DNA of 8,696 bases from Phycisphaerales bacterium (GTDB lineage: Bacteria; Planctomycetota; Phycisphaerae; Phycisphaerales; UBA1924), in contig DOJA01000218.1 of NCBI GenBank assembly GCA_003511945.1, positions 329 to 9,024 on the forward strand, given 5' to 3'. Below are positions 6,313-8,696 of the stretch, piece by piece. Made by a program: the position numbers and the translations under genes. Under the pieces are notes generated by a model. That model did no database searches and was not told the DNA's origin. It saw nothing but the letters and a program-made list of their open reading frames with translations. Position 1 is the stretch's first letter. Each line of letters opens with the position of its first letter.

Positions 6313-7044
6313 CTACACCTCCGCGCTCTCCGCGCCTCCGCGGTGCACTCTTCCTGCTCGAGCACGAAGGGCGCAGTCCCCGACGGCCCTGCCGAAAAAC
6401 TCCGCGAACGCCGCACGGACGCTGGCCATCTCGGGGCAGGCGGGTCCGAGCTCGCGCTCGAGCGAGGTGACGCGCCGTCCCGCCAGGCCGCAGGGGACGA
6501 TCAGGTCAAAGTGCGACAGGTCGGTGCGCACATTGAGCGCCAGCCCGTGCAAGGAGGCCCAGCGCCGCACGCGCACTCCGATGGCGCACACCTTGGCGCC
6601 CTCGCCCGGGCCGACCCAGACGCCCGTCGCCCCGGGCTCGCGCCGCGCCGGCAGCCCGAACCGGGCGCAGACCGCGATGGCCGCCTCCTCCAGCAGCCGG
6701 ATGTAGGCGTGGAGGTTGAGCCCGAGCGCGTTGAGATCGAGGATGGGGTAGACGACCTGCTGACCCGGGCCGTGGTAGGTGATGTCGCCGCCCCGGTCGG
6801 TCTCGGCCACTTCGATGCCCGCCCCCCGGAGCGCCCCCGGGGAGGCAAGAAGGTGGCGAGGCGCGTCGGGCCGGCGCGTGATCGTGATCACCGGGGGCGT
6901 GTGCTCGACGAACAGCAGGTACCCGGCCATGGGTGCGCCGTTGTCGCGGGCGCCGAGCACGGCGTCCAGACGGGCGCGCTGGACCTCGAGCGCCGAGCCA
7001 TAGTCGGCGCGGCCCAGGTCTTCAATGACAAGCGGAGTGAGCAC
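6313..7044 (-). CDS. lipB: Octanoyl-[acyl-carrier-protein]:protein octanoyltransferase LipB
   Basis: LipB moves the octanoyl group from acyl carrier protein to lipoyl domains of 2-oxoacid dehydrogenases and the glycine cleavage H protein; LipA then inserts sulfur. It is cytoplasmic. From the GTG at 7044 the protein has 243 residues. The family signature R-G-G-D-I-T-Y-H-G-P-G-Q is at 84-95, the catalytic lysine is K151 in G-A-K-V-C-A-I-G-V-R, S-L-H-G-L-A-L-N is at 164-171, and the acyl-thioester cysteine is C185 in V-P-C-G-L-A-G. Both catalytic residues are intact. The frame stays open for a long way upstream, but that part lies in antiphase under the glycosyltransferase gene; GTG at 7044 gives the usual N-terminus, although I see no strong Shine-Dalgarno. 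The gene follows the glycosyltransferase by 23 bases, so co-transcription is likely. The last roughly 16 residues (R-A-R-A-G-R-V-H-R-G-G-A-E-S-A-E-V) come from a repeat-like sequence and are probably not functional. Confidence 0.94.
   Translation of the reverse strand: MLTPLVIEDLGRADYGSALEVQRARLDAVLGARDNGAPMAGYLLFVEHTPPVITITRRPDAPRHLLASPGALRGAGIEVAETDRGGDITYHGPGQQVVYPILDLNALGLNLHAYIRLLEEAAIAVCARFGLPARREPGATGVWVGPGEGAKVCAIGVRVRRWASLHGLALNVRTDLSHFDLIVPCGLAGRRVTSLERELGPACPEMASVRAAFAEFFGRAVGDCALRARAGRVHRGGAESAEV
6318..6345. repeat. CTCCGCG-type short repeat overlapping the lipB 3' end
   Basis: Three near-identical units YCTCCGCG occur at 6318-6325, 6327-6334 and 6335-6342, followed by GTG. On the minus strand this reads CACCGCGGAGGCGCGGAGAG and onward, resembling the CACCGCAGAGGCGCAGAG-style dispersed repeats I recall from planctomycete and other environmental genomes. 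That family link is from memory and unverified. The repeat has supplied the terminal codons of lipB. Confidence 0.5.
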
Positions 7045-7067
7045 AGCCGGAGCGTAGGGGCCTTGGC

Positions 7068-8531
7068 TCAGAAGACGCCCGCGGGAAGGTAGCGCTCGGT
7101 CATCGCGCGGACGACCTCGTTGTAGACGCCCACGCACTTCTCCGCCGCCCCTTCCCAGGTCAGGCGCCGGACCTCGAACCGCCCGTGCTCGCGCAGGGTC
7201 TGGCCCAGGGGCGGGTGGCGGAGCACAGCGATGATCTTGTTCGCCATCTCGTCGATGTCCCAGAAGTCCACCTTCAGCGCGTGCGTCAGCACCTCGGAGA
7301 CGCCCGACTGCTTGGAGATGATGACCGGGACATCGTGGCTGATCGCCTCGAGCGGCGCGATCCCGAAGGGCTCGCTCACGCTGGGCATGACATAGCAGTC
7401 GGCCATCCGGAACACGCGGGCGACATCCTTCCCGCGCAGGAACCCCGTGAACAGCACCTTGTGCCCGATGCCCATCTCCGCCGCGAGCTCGATCATCCGT
7501 CGGGCCATGTCGCCCGAGCCCGCGACGATGAACTTCACATTCTCGACCTTCTCCAGCACGCGCTTGGCGGCGGCGACGAAGTACTCCGGCCCCTTCTGCA
7601 TCGTGATCCGCCCCAGGAACAGCACGATCCGGTCGCGGGACTCGATCCGGTCGTCCTCCTCCGGCTGATGGCCCGAGTCGATCCCGTTGTAGACCACCGC
7701 GACCTTGTCGGGGTCGATGCCGTAGCGCTCGATGCACAGCCCCTTGGTGTAGTTGCTCACCGCCACGACCTTCATCGAGGCGTGCATGCCCCGGCGCTCG
7801 ATGTCGTACACCCGCTGGTGGACATGCTCGCCCGAGCGGTCGAACTCCGTGGAATGGACATGCACCACCAGCGGCTTGCCCGTGATCTGCGCGATGGCCA
7901 TGCCCGCGGGGTAGGTCATCCAGTCGTGGGCGTGGACCACATCGAACGCCACATCGCGGCACAGGCGGACGACCAGCCGGGCGTAGCGCTGCGCGTCGCC
8001 CACGACATCCTCGCCGTAGTGCCCGCCCTTGACCAGGGCCTGGACCTCGCCGGGGTCCATCGGACCCAGCGCGTCGAGCAGCTCCTGCGGGATCTCGACC
8101 CCCGCGGCCCGGAGGGCCGCGATCTCCGCAGCGATCGACTCCCGCGTGCGCGGGGCGCCCGGGGCGAAGGTCTGCATGCCCGGGTACACGCTGCGCAGCA
8201 CGGAGGGCACGCCGAAGAACTCGGTGCGGGCGAACCCGGGCAGCCGGTAGTGCATCGGCGCATCGCCCTCGGCACCTGCCCCGCCCCCCGGCTGCCCCGC
8301 GGGGTGGGGGGGGGAGGCGAGCGACACGGGCTGGCTGAGTTTGGGCGCGACCTCCGGGTCGGGCGCCAGCAGCGAGACATGCGACGACTGGCTGCGGTCG
8401 ATGGACTTGGGCAGCACGAACTGCACGCGGTGACCCAGACGGTCCAGGGCCCGGGTCAGCCCGTGGCACGCGGTGCCCAGTCCGCCGCTGATGAAGGGAG
8501 GGAACTCCCATCCGAGCATCAAGATCCGCAC
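7068..8531 (-). CDS. GT-B glycosyltransferase (GT4 type, glycogen-synthase-like N-terminal domain)
   Basis: This 487-residue cytoplasmic enzyme should transfer a sugar from a nucleotide-sugar donor to a glycan; donor and acceptor are not readable. The N-terminal Rossmann domain begins M-R-I-L-M-L-G-W-E-F-P-P and has the glycine-rich S-G-G-L-G-T-A (15-21) and the V-H-A-H-D-W motif (199-204) typical of starch/glycogen synthase-like catalytic domains. The lysine of the K-x-G-G-L motif of true GlgA is replaced by serine (S15), favouring a GT4-type enzyme. The C-terminal domain shows Y-N-G-I-D (281-285), F-L-G-R308-I-T-M-Q-K313-G, and the E387-x7-E395 motif in S-E-P-F-G-I-A-P-L-E-A that contacts the donor. 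Residues 72-92 are a low-complexity Pro/Gly/Ala insert containing a nine-base C run. Start is GTG at 8531, supported by AAGGAG eight bases upstream; ATG at residue 5 is the alternative. It lies between a partial upstream gene and lipB, all co-directional. Confidence 0.9.
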   Translation of the reverse strand: MRILMLGWEFPPFISGGLGTACHGLTRALDRLGHRVQFVLPKSIDRSQSSHVSLLAPDPEVAPKLSQPVSLASPPHPAGQPGGGAGAEGDAPMHYRLPGFARTEFFGVPSVLRSVYPGMQTFAPGAPRTRESIAAEIAALRAAGVEIPQELLDALGPMDPGEVQALVKGGHYGEDVVGDAQRYARLVVRLCRDVAFDVVHAHDWMTYPAGMAIAQITGKPLVVHVHSTEFDRSGEHVHQRVYDIERRGMHASMKVVAVSNYTKGLCIERYGIDPDKVAVVYNGIDSGHQPEEDDRIESRDRIVLFLGRITMQKGPEYFVAAAKRVLEKVENVKFIVAGSGDMARRMIELAAEMGIGHKVLFTGFLRGKDVARVFRMADCYVMPSVSEPFGIAPLEAISHDVPVIISKQSGVSEVLTHALKVDFWDIDEMANKIIAVLRHPPLGQTLREHGRFEVRRLTWEGAAEKCVGVYNEVVRAMTERYLPAGVF

Positions 8532-8539
8532 GGGCGTGG

Positions 8540-8545
8540 CTCCTT
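8540..8545 (-). promoter_or_regulatory. Shine-Dalgarno site fixing the glycosyltransferase GTG start
   Basis: AAGGAG on the minus strand lies eight bases before the GTG at 8531. The next possible start, the ATG of residue 5, would be twenty bases away, so the GTG is preferred. The site falls in the short gap after the stop codon of the preceding partial gene, as expected inside an operon. Confidence 0.8.
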
Positions 8546-8556
8546 GGTCGGCGCGC

Positions 8557-8696
8557 TCATTCGTCGTCCCCGCCCTTCATCCCGCCGAGGTGCCGGAACG
8601 CCGCCTGGCACGCCAGCAGGGCGCAGAGCGCCGCGGGCGCGTCCCGCTGGGGCGACACCCCCCGGTCCGACTCCCCCCCCCGGTCCGACTCCCCCC
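8557..8696 (-). CDS. C-terminal fragment of an unidentified protein, cut by the right edge
   Basis: A minus-strand frame enters from the right edge and ends with TGA at 8557-8559, giving 45 visible residues. It starts with a repeated G-E-S-D-R-G (encoded by an 18-bp tandem repeat), then continues through A-P-A-A-L-C-A-L-L-A-C-Q-A-A-F-R-H-L-G-G to an acidic end G-G-D-D-E. Nearly every codon ends in G or C, as in the neighbouring genes, and the stop lies 25 bases before the glycosyltransferase start; both support real coding. The Ala/Leu/Cys stretch could be an amphipathic helix joined by a repetitive linker to an upstream domain. I do not recognise the family. Being so short, it could also be a chance open frame. 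Confidence 0.5.
   Translation of the reverse strand, partial: GESDRGGESDRGVSPQRDAPAALCALLACQAAFRHLGGMKGGDDE
8663..8696. repeat. 18-bp tandem repeat at the right edge
   Basis: CGGTCCGACT followed by a C run occurs at 8663 and again at 8681, a period of 18 bases, and the second copy reaches the window end. The C run between the copies is nine bases long (8673-8681). In the minus-strand frame one unit encodes six residues (G-E-S-D-R-G), so expansion would not break the frame. The array may continue beyond the window. Confidence 0.7.

Noticed and set aside
7045..8511. N-terminal extension of lipB to a 732-residue protein
   Set aside because: The upstream part overlaps the glycosyltransferase gene in another frame and is low-complexity. 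LipB family length and the GTG at 7044 fit the short form.

Overview
The window reads as chromosomal DNA from a very GC-rich, Gram-negative-type bacterium, most likely a planctomycete of the Phycisphaerae type. That placement is inferred from protein style (a lipoprotein-like SppA with a long C-terminal tail, an OmpH-like partner, the style of the division genes and of the GGLGTACHGL-type glycosyltransferase); no rRNA or other marker settles it. Coding density is high: the largest gaps are about 125 bases. No tRNA, rRNA, CRISPR array or insertion sequence was seen.

Left half, all on the minus strand and read right to left: rsmH (16S rRNA m4C1402 methyltransferase, 3363-4430), a membrane-anchored protein with two LysM domains (2297-3235), an FtsL-like bitopic protein (1913-2227) and ftsI (class B transpeptidase, 36-1916). 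This is the start of a dcw (division and cell wall) cluster in the usual order rsmH-ftsL-ftsI, with a LysM gene inserted and no mraZ in front. ftsL and ftsI overlap by 4 bases. The next dcw genes would lie beyond the left edge.

Centre, plus strand: sppA (S49 signal peptide peptidase, 4471-5514) diverges from rsmH across only 40 bases and is followed by an OmpH/Skp-like periplasmic coiled-coil protein (5558-6190). Together they look like a small envelope-maintenance operon.

Right half, minus strand: a partial unidentified gene enters from the right edge (8557-8696), followed by a GT-B glycosyltransferase (7068-8531) and lipB (octanoyltransferase, 6313-7044). These are closely spaced and probably co-transcribed. 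The convergent ompH/lipB junction holds two alternative GC-rich hairpins and a short CTCCGCG repeat that supplies the last codons of lipB.

The window is mainly core envelope biology. The points worth a second look are the LysM gene inside the dcw cluster, an enlarged loop before the catalytic serine of FtsI, and several in-frame GC-rich micro-repeats and 9-base G/C runs in otherwise conserved genes. I found no convincing evidence of a wholly new system.
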